DNA from: Insolitispirillum peregrinum
GTDB lineage: Bacteria; Pseudomonadota; Alphaproteobacteria; Rhodospirillales; Rhodospirillaceae
Assembly: GCF_042665255.1 (NCBI RefSeq)
Contig: NZ_JBHTCD010000068.1
Direction: 5' to 3' (one strand)
Length of the DNA stretch: 6,819 nt
Part shown: in pieces, positions 1 through 5,700 of the stretch
Numbering within the stretch: position 1 is the first letter of the stretch
Layout: each line of letters opens with the position of its first letter
The notes under the pieces: generated by a model
What the model saw: only the letters and a program-made list of their open reading frames with translations
Database searches by the model: none
What the model was told of the DNA's origin: nothing
Translations under genes and position numbers: made by a program

Positions 1-43
1 CGATAGCCTTCCATTGTTCGTCACTCAGAATTTTGCGGTTCAA
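1..43 (-). CDS. IS5-family transposase, N-terminal fragment running off the left edge
   Basis: Reading from a TTG at 43-41 on the minus strand, the frame gives MNRKILSDEQWKAI and then leaves the window. Upstream on the same strand is AAGGAAG, six bases before the TTG, a good ribosome binding site that supports the non-ATG start. The LSDEQW motif is typical of the N-terminus of IS5-family transposases. Compared with the right-hand copy, both base differences are at third codon positions and are silent (GAA/GAG and GCT/GCG). The protein may be intact outside the window; nothing here shows whether it is functional. Confidence 0.6.
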   Translation of the reverse strand, partial: MNRKILSDEQWKAI

Positions 44-127
44 GGCTATCTTCCTTTATCAGATCAAGCCTTAAACCAAATTTCCACAGCTTTGGGAATC
101 TCAATTTCAAACGTCAACAATCCCTAG
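1..127 (-). mobile_element. Left end of an IS5-like insertion sequence, truncated by the window edge
   Basis: On the minus strand this stretch begins with CTAG (124-127), runs through about 80 bases of non-coding IS end, and enters a transposase start at position 43. It is the inverted counterpart of 6693-6819: by eye the two match at all but two bases (positions 5 and 17). Homology to the other flank drops sharply just beyond CTAG, which places the element boundary there. A CTAG/TA target and a transposase beginning NRKILSDEQW fit the IS427-like group of the IS5 family; the family call is from memory of those patterns. Only the 5' end of the element is present. Confidence 0.75.
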
Positions 128-198
128 GGATTATGCGAAAAGCGGGAACCGGTTCTCGCATAAACAATGCGACAGAACAAAAGCTTAGAGCAGCGTGC
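128..198 (-). repeat. AACCGGTT-centred palindromic intergenic repeat (RIME-like), left copy
   Basis: Minus-strand sequence from 198 to 128 starts GCACGCTGCTCTAA and ends just before the IS. It aligns to 6621-6692 with about eight differences over the first 64 bases, so the two are diverged copies of one repeat family. It contains a dyad: TTATGCGA at 131-138 pairs with TCGCATAA at 156-163, with GAACCGGTTC at 146-155 inside. Similar GAAAACCGGTTCCCACTTTTCG-type palindromes are scattered between genes in many Alphaproteobacteria (for example the rhizobial RIME class). The repeat lies 3' of the leftward operon. Confidence 0.6.
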
Positions 199-209
199 CC
201 GCGTCATAT

Positions 210-388
210 CACAGGACACGACACAAAGAAAACAAGACCGTGGAGCGCTGCTCCACACCTCGCCGGGGCCTTGAGGCCCCGGACCCCATTGAATTGATAT
301 TGAAAGAAAGAATGGGGGTTCGGGGCCTCAGGCCCCGAGCAGTTCAGGCGGCAGCCTGCACTTTCTTGCCAAACTGTCGTGTCCTGTG
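210..388. repeat. Nested palindrome with 14-bp terminal inverted repeats and 9-bp flanking direct repeats; candidate MITE
   Basis: CACAGGACACGACA at 210-223 is matched exactly by its reverse complement at 375-388. Inside, 264-290 is a near-perfect inverted repeat of 311-337. Four smaller hairpins sit almost symmetrically about position 300: 240-256, 263-282, 321-337 and 345-358. Immediately outside the terminal repeats are GCGTCATAT (201-209) and GCGTCATGT (389-397), which match at 8 of 9 bases like a target-site duplication. No coding frame looks real. The structure fits a miniature inverted-repeat transposable element, but a fixed bidirectional terminator of converging dyads is a reasonable alternative. 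Confidence 0.5.
222..256 (-). terminator. Possible intrinsic terminator for the leftward operon
   Basis: On the minus strand the hairpin GTGGAGC-agc-GCTCCAC (256-240) has a 7-bp perfect stem. It is followed by a T-rich stretch, GGTCTTGTTTTCTTTG. It lies about 180 bases past the fmt stop and inside the larger palindromic element. Two earlier GC-rich hairpins (337-321 and 282-263) could also slow or stop transcription from fmt, the first being followed by ATTCTTTCTTTC. This is inferred from sequence shape only. Confidence 0.4.
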
Positions 389-432
389 GCGTCATGTTTA
401 ACCCACGCTGGTCTGACGTGACCCCTGCCGCG

Positions 433-1356
433 TTATGCCAAAACCGTACCGACCGTCAGCGACCAGCCGCGCAGCAAGGCTTCGGCCTCCAGCGGGGCCT
501 TGCCCGACCGTTGCAGGCGCAGCAGGCGCACAGCCCCGCCATCGCCACAGGCGACCAGCAACCGCTCGTCCACCAGCGTCCCGGCGGCAGCGGTGCTGTG
601 CCCGGCGACCTGTTCGGCCAGCAGGATCTTGACCCGCTCGCCATTCACCTCGCACCACGCGCCGGGGAAGGGTGACAGGCCGTTGATGTGGCGGGCAACG
701 TCACTGGCCGGGCGCGACCAGTCAATATGGGCTTCTGCCTTGTCGATCTTGGCGGCGTAGGTCACCCCCTCAGCCGGTTGCGGGGTGGCGGTCAGCCGTC
801 CGGCGGCCAGACCGTCCAGGGCCTCGACCACCATCCGCGCCCCCATTTCGGCCAGCTGGTCGTGCAGGCTGGCAGCGGTGGTGGTGGGGGTGATCGGCAG
901 GCTTTCCCGCGTCAACATCGGACCGGTATCAAGCCCGGCTTCCATCTGCATGATGGTGATGCCGCTTTCGGCATCCCCGGCCATAATCGCCCGCTGAATC
1001 GGGGCCGCCCCGCGCCAGCGCGGCAGCAACGACCCATGGATGTTGATGCAGCCCAGACGCGGCGCATCCAGAATCGCCTGCGGCAGAATCAGGCCATAAG
1101 CCGCCACCACCGCGATATCGGCCTGCAAGGCGGCAAAGTCCTGTTGCGCTTCGACGGTCCGCACACTGGTGGGGGTGCGGACCTCCAGCCCCAGCGCCTC
1201 GGCACGGGCCTGGACCGGCGACGGGCGCTCTTTTTGCCCGCGCCCGGCCGGACGGGGCGGCTGGCTGTACACCGCCACCACCTGATGCCCTGCCGCCACC
1301 ACCGCATCCAGCGCACAGGCCGCAAAGTCGGGTGTCCCCATGAAAACAACGCGCAT
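433..1356 (-). CDS. fmt: Methionyl-tRNA formyltransferase
   Basis: This enzyme transfers a formyl group from 10-formyltetrahydrofolate to Met-tRNAfMet so that translation can start. The 307-residue protein has the family's usual length. The N-terminal Rossmann-like domain starts MRVVFMGTPDFA. The folate-binding and catalytic segment INIHGSLLPRWRGAAPIQ supplies Asn105 and His107, and GLDTGP supplies Asp143, together the Asn-His-Asp catalytic set. The linker YAAKIDKAEAHIDW begins near residue 200 and leads into the C-terminal tRNA-binding domain, with SPFPGAW near 230. The ATG at 1356 is preceded by AAGGGGG at good spacing. It starts 30 bases after the def stop, the classic def-fmt pairing, in which formyl addition and removal are co-expressed. 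It is intact and the last gene of its operon. Confidence 0.97.
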   Translation of the reverse strand: MRVVFMGTPDFAACALDAVVAAGHQVVAVYSQPPRPAGRGQKERPSPVQARAEALGLEVRTPTSVRTVEAQQDFAALQADIAVVAAYGLILPQAILDAPRLGCINIHGSLLPRWRGAAPIQRAIMAGDAESGITIMQMEAGLDTGPMLTRESLPITPTTTAASLHDQLAEMGARMVVEALDGLAAGRLTATPQPAEGVTYAAKIDKAEAHIDWSRPASDVARHINGLSPFPGAWCEVNGERVKILLAEQVAGHSTAAAGTLVDERLLVACGDGGAVRLLRLQRSGKAPLEAEALLRGWSLTVGTVLA

Positions 1357-1386
1357 CAGTCTGCCCCCTTCCCTGATGGTCGCCCC

Positions 1387-1932
1387 TTACGCCGAACGCG
1401 GCTTGGGAGCCTTTTCTTCGTAGTCCCCGTTCTTTTTGCCCTTGGTCAGCTTGCGCAGGATCATGTTGCGCTTCAATGACGACAGGTGATCAACGAACAG
1501 CGTGCCGTTCAGGTGATCAATCTCGTGCTGCAGCACCACCGCCAGCAAACCATCCGCATCAAGCTCCTTGCTGGTGCCGGTTTCATCCAGATAGCGCACC
1601 CGCACCCGCGCCGGACGCACCACGTCATCGTAATGGTCCGGCACCGACAGGCAGCCTTCTTCATAGCTGCTGAGGTCATCAGACGCCCAGATGACTTCCG
1701 GGTTGACCAGCTTGAGCGGAGCGGGCGGTTCGTTGCGATCTGCCGCATCCACCACGATCACCCGCCGGGTAACGCCAATCTGCGGTGCCGCCAGACCAAC
1801 ACCCGGAGCGGCGTACATGGTTTCCAGCATGTCGTCGAGCAGGGTTCGCACCTCGGCATCGACGGTTTCAACGGGGGTTGCCTTGACCTTCAGGCGCGGG
1901 TCGGGAGCAACGATGATCGGCAACAGGGCCAT
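1387..1932 (-). CDS. def: Peptide deformylase
   Basis: This metalloenzyme (Fe2+ in most bacteria) removes the formyl group from the N-terminal methionine of new proteins. All three signature motifs are present in the 181-residue product: GVGLAAPQIG (44-53), EGCLS with metal ligand Cys94, and HEIDH (136-140) with two metal-binding histidines and catalytic Glu137. The frame is open up to 2001, but the ATG at 1932 gives the family-typical start MALLPIIVAPDPRLK and has AAAGG eight bases upstream. The extra 23 upstream residues look unrelated to the family and would nearly reach rsmD. The lysine-rich C-terminus (KLTKGKKNGDY) is usual for alphaproteobacterial type I enzymes. It lies 65 bp after rsmD and 30 bp before fmt. 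Confidence 0.97.
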   Translation of the reverse strand: MALLPIIVAPDPRLKVKATPVETVDAEVRTLLDDMLETMYAAPGVGLAAPQIGVTRRVIVVDAADRNEPPAPLKLVNPEVIWASDDLSSYEEGCLSVPDHYDDVVRPARVRVRYLDETGTSKELDADGLLAVVLQHEIDHLNGTLFVDHLSSLKRNMILRKLTKGKKNGDYEEKAPKPRSA

Positions 1933-1997
1933 CGGAGGAACCTTTATCGAAAAAATAGAAGACTGTTTTGCTGAGATAAGCAGGTCACCAGCAAAGA

Positions 1998-2573
1998 TCA
2001 AGCAACCGGCGGCGTCGCATGGAAGGACAGGAAGGTCACCTTGGCCTTGCCATAGCGGCGTTCGTCGAGCACCTCAAAACCGGCAGGTGGTTCAAGGTCG
2101 GTAGCAAAATGCTGTTCACACACCACCACCGCCCCATCGGCCAGCCAGCCCCGCCGGGCCAGGGCTTCCAGCGTCGGAACCAGCACCCCGGCCTCGTAAG
2201 GCGGATCAAGGAACACCAGCTCGCCCGCCGAGCCCTTGCCCGCCAACGGTGGCGTGGTGGCATCGCCAAACACCAGCGTCGTCCGCCGTTCGACCTTCAG
2301 CGCCGCAATGTTGGCCTTCAGCGCCGCCACCGCCGGGCCGCCACGCTCGAAAAACACCACATGGGCGGCTCCGCGCGACAGGGCTTCCAGTCCCAGCGCC
2401 CCGGTTCCGGCGAACACGTCCAGCACCCGCACACCATCGAGGCTGCCAAAGTGGTTGTGCATCAGCACATTAAACACGCTCTCGCGCGCCCGGTCCGAGG
2501 TCGGGCGCACACTGTCACGGCCTTCGGGGGCCACCAGCGGCTTGCCCCGAAAGTCTCCGCCAACAATCCGCAT
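1998..2573 (-). CDS. rsmD: 16S rRNA (guanine(966)-N(2))-methyltransferase
   Basis: RsmD methylates G966 of 16S rRNA in the small subunit, near the P-site tRNA, using S-adenosylmethionine. The 191-residue protein starts MRIVGGDFRGKPL, then shows the family block RPTSDRARESVFN (23-35), the SAM-binding loop VLDVFAGTGALGLEA (50-64), acidic residue Glu76, Asp104, and the catalytic DPPY motif (123-126) found in enzymes that methylate exocyclic amines. I prefer the ATG at 2573, two bases after the rluB stop, with AAGGGAG about ten bases upstream. A TTG at 2579 overlapping that stop would add only two residues. The near-overlap implies translational coupling to rluB. Confidence 0.95.
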   Translation of the reverse strand: MRIVGGDFRGKPLVAPEGRDSVRPTSDRARESVFNVLMHNHFGSLDGVRVLDVFAGTGALGLEALSRGAAHVVFFERGGPAVAALKANIAALKVERRTTLVFGDATTPPLAGKGSAGELVFLDPPYEAGVLVPTLEALARRGWLADGAVVVCEQHFATDLEPPAGFEVLDERRYGKAKVTFLSFHATPPVA

Positions 2574-2575
2574 GA

Positions 2576-4234
2576 TCAACGATCTCCCTTACGCGGGCCA
2601 CGGGGGCCAGAACCACCGGTCGGACGCGACCCGGACGGCCGCGATCCCGAGGGACGACCTCCCTGCGGACGGTTGCCGTCACGACGGTCACCTTGCGGAC
2701 GACCAGCACCGTAGGGGCGATCACCCTGCGGACGGTCGCCATCACGACGGTTGCCCTGTGGACGACCCGCGCCGTAGGGACGATCCCCCTGCGGACGGTC
2801 GCCGTCCCGGCGGTCACCTTGTGGACGACCTGCACCGTAGGGGCGGTCGCCCTGCGGACGGTCTCCATCCCGGCGATTCCCCTGCGGGCGACCGGCACCA
2901 TGGGGACGATCTCCCCGCGGACGGTCACCCTCCTGACGGTCACCCTGCGGGCGACCAGCACCATAGGGACGATCCCCCCGCGGACGGTCACCATCACGGC
3001 CCTCACCCTGCGGACGACCGGCACCATGGGGACGATCTCCCCGCGGACGGTCACCCTCCTGACGGTCACCCTGCGGGCGACCAGCACCATAGGGACGATC
3101 CCCCCGCGGGCGGTCCCCATCACGGCCCTCACCCTGCGGACGACCGGCACCATGGGGACGATCTCCCCGCGGACGGTCACCCTCCTGACGGTCACCCTGC
3201 GGGCGACCAGCACCATAGGGACGATCCCCCCGCGGGCGGTCCCCATCACGGCCCTCACCCTGCGGACGACTGGCGCCGTAGGGACGATCGCCCTGCGGAC
3301 GGTCGCCATCACGACGGTTGCCCTGCGGGCGACTGCCACCCTGCGGCCCCTTCGGCTCGTCATCCTGCCGCTGGAATTTCTTGTAGCCCGGACGCACCGG
3401 CTTCGGCTTGGCCTTGGCCCATTTCGAGCTGTCGATCTTGTCCATCCGCAGGGCGGGCGGAACGGCCTCGCCCATCCCGGCCAGCGCTTCGCGCAGCACC
3501 TTGAACGGGACTTCCTCGACCTGGCCCTTTTGCAGGCGGCCAATAACAAACGGACCATAGGCAACGCGAATCAGACGGTTCACCGTATAGCCCAGATGTT
3601 CCATCACCCGGCGAATTTCGCGGTTCTTGCCTTCGTGCAGCGTCACCTGCAGCCAGGCATTCATCCCTTGCTGCCGTTCAAAGGTCACCTGAATCGGGCC
3701 GTACTGAATCCCGTCCACTTCGACGCCATCGGCCAGCGTCGCCAGCTTGTCCATGTCCACCCGGCCATGCATGCGCACCCGGTAGCGACGCGGCCAACCG
3801 GTTGACGGATGCTCCAGCATCCCGGCCAGCGAGCCGTCGTTGGTCAGCAACAGCAGGCCTTCGGAATTGAGGTCAAGACGCCCGACGCTGACCACATGCG
3901 GCAGGTCACGCGGCAGCACGGCAAACACCGTCGTCCGGCCCTGCGGGTCCTTGTGGGTGGTCACCAGACCGGCGGGCTTGTGATAGCGCCAGACGCGGGT
4001 TTCCTGCGCCGCCCGCAACGCTTCGCCATCAACCGCCACCACGTCGGACGGCAGCACGTTGACCGCCGGCGAAACCAGCACCCGGCCATTGACCGACACC
4101 CGCCGGTCGGCAATCATTTTTTCCGCATCGCGCCGCGATCCAAGCCCGGCGCGGGCCAGCACTTTGGCGATTCGCTCCCCCGTTGCGTCGGTCACGGTTT
4201 CGTCGTCGTCAAGATGCTCGGTTTCGTCGTTCAT
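2576..4234 (-). CDS. rluB: RluB-type 23S rRNA pseudouridine synthase with a long repetitive C-terminal tail
   Basis: Predicted to isomerise a uridine in 23S rRNA (U2605 in E. coli numbering for RluB). An S4 RNA-binding domain (about 20-66, RIAKVLARAGLGSRRDAEKMI) precedes the RsuA/RluB/E/F catalytic domain (about 80-255). That domain has the motif GRLDLNSEGLLLLTND with catalytic Asp121, and later EGKNREIRRVMEHLGY. After about residue 290 the protein becomes low-complexity: ten 21-residue repeats rich in Arg, Gly, Asp, Pro and Gln (301-510), a degenerate eleventh, and short SRPSG/SRPTG repeats to residue 552. The catalytic body is of normal size, so the tail nearly doubles the protein. Its start overlaps the upstream gene's stop as ATGA, implying coupled translation. 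The exact RluB versus RluE/F assignment rests on the S4 domain and general resemblance. Confidence 0.9.
   Translation of the reverse strand: MNDETEHLDDDETVTDATGERIAKVLARAGLGSRRDAEKMIADRRVSVNGRVLVSPAVNVLPSDVVAVDGEALRAAQETRVWRYHKPAGLVTTHKDPQGRTTVFAVLPRDLPHVVSVGRLDLNSEGLLLLTNDGSLAGMLEHPSTGWPRRYRVRMHGRVDMDKLATLADGVEVDGIQYGPIQVTFERQQGMNAWLQVTLHEGKNREIRRVMEHLGYTVNRLIRVAYGPFVIGRLQKGQVEEVPFKVLREALAGMGEAVPPALRMDKIDSSKWAKAKPKPVRPGYKKFQRQDDEPKGPQGGSRPQGNRRDGDRPQGDRPYGASRPQGEGRDGDRPRGDRPYGAGRPQGDRQEGDRPRGDRPHGAGRPQGEGRDGDRPRGDRPYGAGRPQGDRQEGDRPRGDRPHGAGRPQGEGRDGDRPRGDRPYGAGRPQGDRQEGDRPRGDRPHGAGRPQGNRRDGDRPQGDRPYGAGRPQGDRRDGDRPQGDRPYGAGRPQGNRRDGDRPQGDRPYGAGRPQGDRRDGNRPQGGRPSGSRPSGSRPTGGSGPRGPRKGDR
2705..3334 (-). 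repeat. Ten in-frame 63-bp tandem repeats encoding the RluB tail
   Basis: Each unit encodes [GS]RPQG, three variable residues, [DE]G, DRP[QR], GDRP[YH], GA, for 21 residues. Units 2-7 form a higher-order array of three 126-bp dimers (2894-3019, 3020-3145, 3146-3271), seen for example in the 126-bp spacing of GCACCATAG at 2958, 3084 and 3210. By eye the last two dimers are identical except for their final base. The first differs from them at wobble positions 2984 and 2990 without changing the protein. A degenerate further unit continues to about 2645. The pattern points to recent slippage or unequal recombination under selection for the amino-acid sequence. Confidence 0.95.
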
Positions 4235-4947
4235 TTGGCCCCACAGGCTTGTAAAAAGGCGTCAAAGATTTTGGTATCAGCGGCGCTGATATGGTACTCC
4301 GGGTGCCATTGCACCCCCAGACAAAAGGCCGCATCAGGCTGTTCGATCGCTTCGATCACCCCGTCAGGGGCACGGGCAGACACCAGTACCCCCGGACCGA
4401 CCGCCGCCGCCGCCTGATGATGGGCGGAATTGACCGGGAACGAGTCCTCGCCGGTGATCCGGTGCAGCAGGCTGTCGGCCAGCACCTCGACCATATGCCC
4501 CGGCTCGGTGCGCGGATTGGGCTGTTCGTGGGCCAGCGGCTGGCTGATCTCGTCGGGGATGTGCTGAATCAGCGTCCCACCCAGAATCACGTTCAACAGT
4601 TGCTGACCGCCACAAATGCCCAGCACGGGCCGGTCCAGCTGCACCATCCGGCGGGTGATGCCGATCTCGAAGGCCGTGCGGCCTTCCTTCAGCACCACTG
4701 TTTCGTGGCGGCTGGATGCCCCGAACAACGCCGGGTCAACATCAAACGCCCCGCCGGGGACCAGCAGACCATCCAGACCGGCAACATAGTCGTCGATCAG
4801 CTCGGGATGATGCGGCAGCAGCACGGGCAATCCGCCCGCCGCCACCACCGACTCGATATAGTTTTTCCGCAGGGCGTACCAGGGAAATTTGGAATAGCCA
4901 CCCCCCTCTTCACTGTCGAGGGGAATACCGATAACTGGTCGTTTCAT
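4231..4947 (-). CDS. Class I glutamine amidotransferase-like hydrolase (peptidase C26, PuuD-like gamma-glutamyl hydrolase family)
   Basis: The 238-residue protein has the full C26/GATase1 fold signature: MKRPVIGIPLD start, GLLVPGGAFDVDP (61-72), nucleophile elbow GICGGQQ with Cys112, NSAHHQ (173-178), and QWHPEY with His215 and Glu217 completing the triad. Relatives include gamma-glutamyl-GABA hydrolase PuuD, but no putrescine-pathway gene is nearby, so the substrate is unknown and no symbol is given. The ATG at 4947 matches the family N-terminus but has only a weak AGG close to it. An in-frame ATG at 4980 has a better AGGGA eight bases upstream and would add 11 residues. The stop overlaps the rluB start (ATGA), making it the first gene of the leftward operon. 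Confidence 0.85.
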   Translation of the reverse strand: MKRPVIGIPLDSEEGGGYSKFPWYALRKNYIESVVAAGGLPVLLPHHPELIDDYVAGLDGLLVPGGAFDVDPALFGASSRHETVVLKEGRTAFEIGITRRMVQLDRPVLGICGGQQLLNVILGGTLIQHIPDEISQPLAHEQPNPRTEPGHMVEVLADSLLHRITGEDSFPVNSAHHQAAAAVGPGVLVSARAPDGVIEAIEQPDAAFCLGVQWHPEYHISAADTKIFDAFLQACGAK

Positions 4948-5069
4948 GATGCCTGTCGTCTGTTCAGCAGGTGGAACCATGGCAACGGTCCCTGAGCCCG
5001 GCGAAAAAGTGCCCCAAGATGGACGCAGCCCGAGATTAGCACAAGAGCAGAGTCATGCGGCAGCATCCG

Positions 5070-5099
5070 TTCGCAAGCCACAGGCCGCCAGAGTATAAC
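5070..5099 (+). promoter_or_regulatory. Putative sigma-70 type promoter for tadA
   Basis: TTCGCA at 5070-5075 (4 of 6 to TTGACA) and TATAAC at 5094-5099 (5 of 6 to TATAAT) are 18 bases apart. They would start transcription near 5106, giving a leader of about 24 bases before the chosen tadA start. This supports the start at 5130 over the upstream ATG at 5055. The same AT-rich spot read on the other strand gives TATACT, but no good -35 lies upstream of it, so the leftward promoter is not resolved. Confidence 0.4.
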
Positions 5100-5129
5100 A
5101 CGAGTCTCTGTTCCAGACAGGATATCCCG

Positions 5130-5651
5130 ATGCCTCCCTCCGCTCAGCCGCCCTCCCTGCTGGTTCCTGCCTTTCCCGCCATGGCGCTGGCCCTGCAGGA
5201 AGCGCAGGCCGCCGCCGCACGCGGCGAAGTCCCGGTCGGGGCGGTGGTGGTGCGCGCGCAGGATGGCGAGGTTCTGGCCGCCTGTGGCAACCGGGTCGAA
5301 GAGCTGGGCGACCCCACCGCCCATGCCGAACTGCTGGCCCTGCGCATGGCCGCCGCCCGCACCGGACAGAGCCGACTCGGCGACTGTGATCTGTATGTCA
5401 CCCTCGAGCCCTGTGCCCTGTGCGCCACCGCCATCAGCTTTTTCCGCATTCGGCGGCTGTATTTTGGTGCCTATGACCCCAAAGGCGGCGGCGTTGACCA
5501 TGGGCCGCGTCTGTATCACCAGCCCACCATCCACCACCAGCCCGATGTTTATGGCGGGATTGCGGAAACGCAATGCAGGGATTTGCTGAAAGCGTTCTTT
5601 AGAGAAATACGATATAAAGATTCCACCCCTTCCCCCTCCGGGACCGGCTGA
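5130..5651 (+). CDS. tadA: tRNA-specific adenosine-34 deaminase
   Basis: TadA deaminates A34 to inosine in the anticodon of tRNA-Arg(ACG), which lets one tRNA read several CGN codons; the gene is essential in E. coli. The 173-residue protein carries the zinc-dependent cytidine/deoxycytidylate deaminase motifs: PTAHAE with zinc ligand His65 and proton-shuttling Glu67, and EPCALC with zinc ligands Cys95 and Cys98. The following RRLYFGAYDPKGGGVDHG and the C-terminal VYGGIAE region are of the alphaproteobacterial TadA type. The usual Met after PC-x is Leu here, a mild change. The ATG at 5130 has AGGA seven bases upstream. An in-frame ATG at 5055 would precede the likely promoter -10, and one at 5181 has no ribosome binding site. 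Confidence 0.93.
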   Translation: MPPSAQPPSLLVPAFPAMALALQEAQAAAARGEVPVGAVVVRAQDGEVLAACGNRVEELGDPTAHAELLALRMAAARTGQSRLGDCDLYVTLEPCALCATAISFFRIRRLYFGAYDPKGGGVDHGPRLYHQPTIHHQPDVYGGIAETQCRDLLKAFFREIRYKDSTPSPSGTG

Positions 5652-5676
5652 CCCGACAGCGTGCAGGCCGGTCCCG
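5639..5676 (+). other. Stem-loop spanning the tadA stop codon
   Basis: CGGGACCGGC at 5639-5648 is perfectly complementary to GCCGGTCCCG at 5667-5676, a 10-bp GC-rich stem with an 18-base loop that holds the tadA TGA stop. No T-run follows on either strand, so it is not a canonical intrinsic terminator. It may stabilise the tadA 3' end or lower expression of the next gene, which starts 24 bases later. The function is inferred. Confidence 0.4.
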
Positions 5677-5700
5677 CACTCGAACGAGCAGGAGACCACC

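Larger units (their letters stand above)
44..432. other. Gene-free interval left of fmt (389 bp)
   Basis: No credible gene is present. From left to right it holds the non-coding IS end (44-127), a short AACCGGTT-centred repeat (128-198), a nested palindromic element with terminal inverted repeats (210-388), and about 45 bases 3' of fmt. Short open frames here lie across the palindromes and have no ribosome binding sites or recognisable sequence. Confidence 0.7.

Noticed and set aside
195..401. 68-codon plus-strand and 63-codon minus-strand frames in the left intergenic region
   Set aside because: Both lie across the nested palindrome, which makes the strands similar; no ribosome binding site or family resemblance.
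688..1479. 263-codon plus-strand frame opposite fmt
   Set aside because: It is a GC-rich antisense shadow of fmt with no ribosome binding site and no recognisable domain; fmt has all its catalytic residues.
1967..1995. Inverted repeat TTTGCTG/CAGCAAA between rsmD and def, with a T-run further along on the minus strand
   Set aside because: The 7-bp AT-rich stem has a 15-base loop and the T-run is over ten bases away, too weak for a terminator call. A -35/-10 pair for def there is also poor.
2705..3334. CRISPR-like array
   Set aside because: The repeats are contiguous 63-bp coding units without unique spacers, in frame with RluB.
2705..3334. RGD cell-adhesion motifs in the repeat tail
   Set aside because: PRGDRP arises from the Arg/Gly/Asp composition of the repeat in a cytoplasmic rRNA enzyme; there is no export signal.
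2236..3805. Long open frames opposite or shifted to rluB (422, 370 and 349 codons)
   Set aside because: The 63-bp repeat period is a multiple of three, so any frame without a stop in one unit stays open throughout. The products are monotonous and match no family, while the RluB frame continues a clear catalytic domain.
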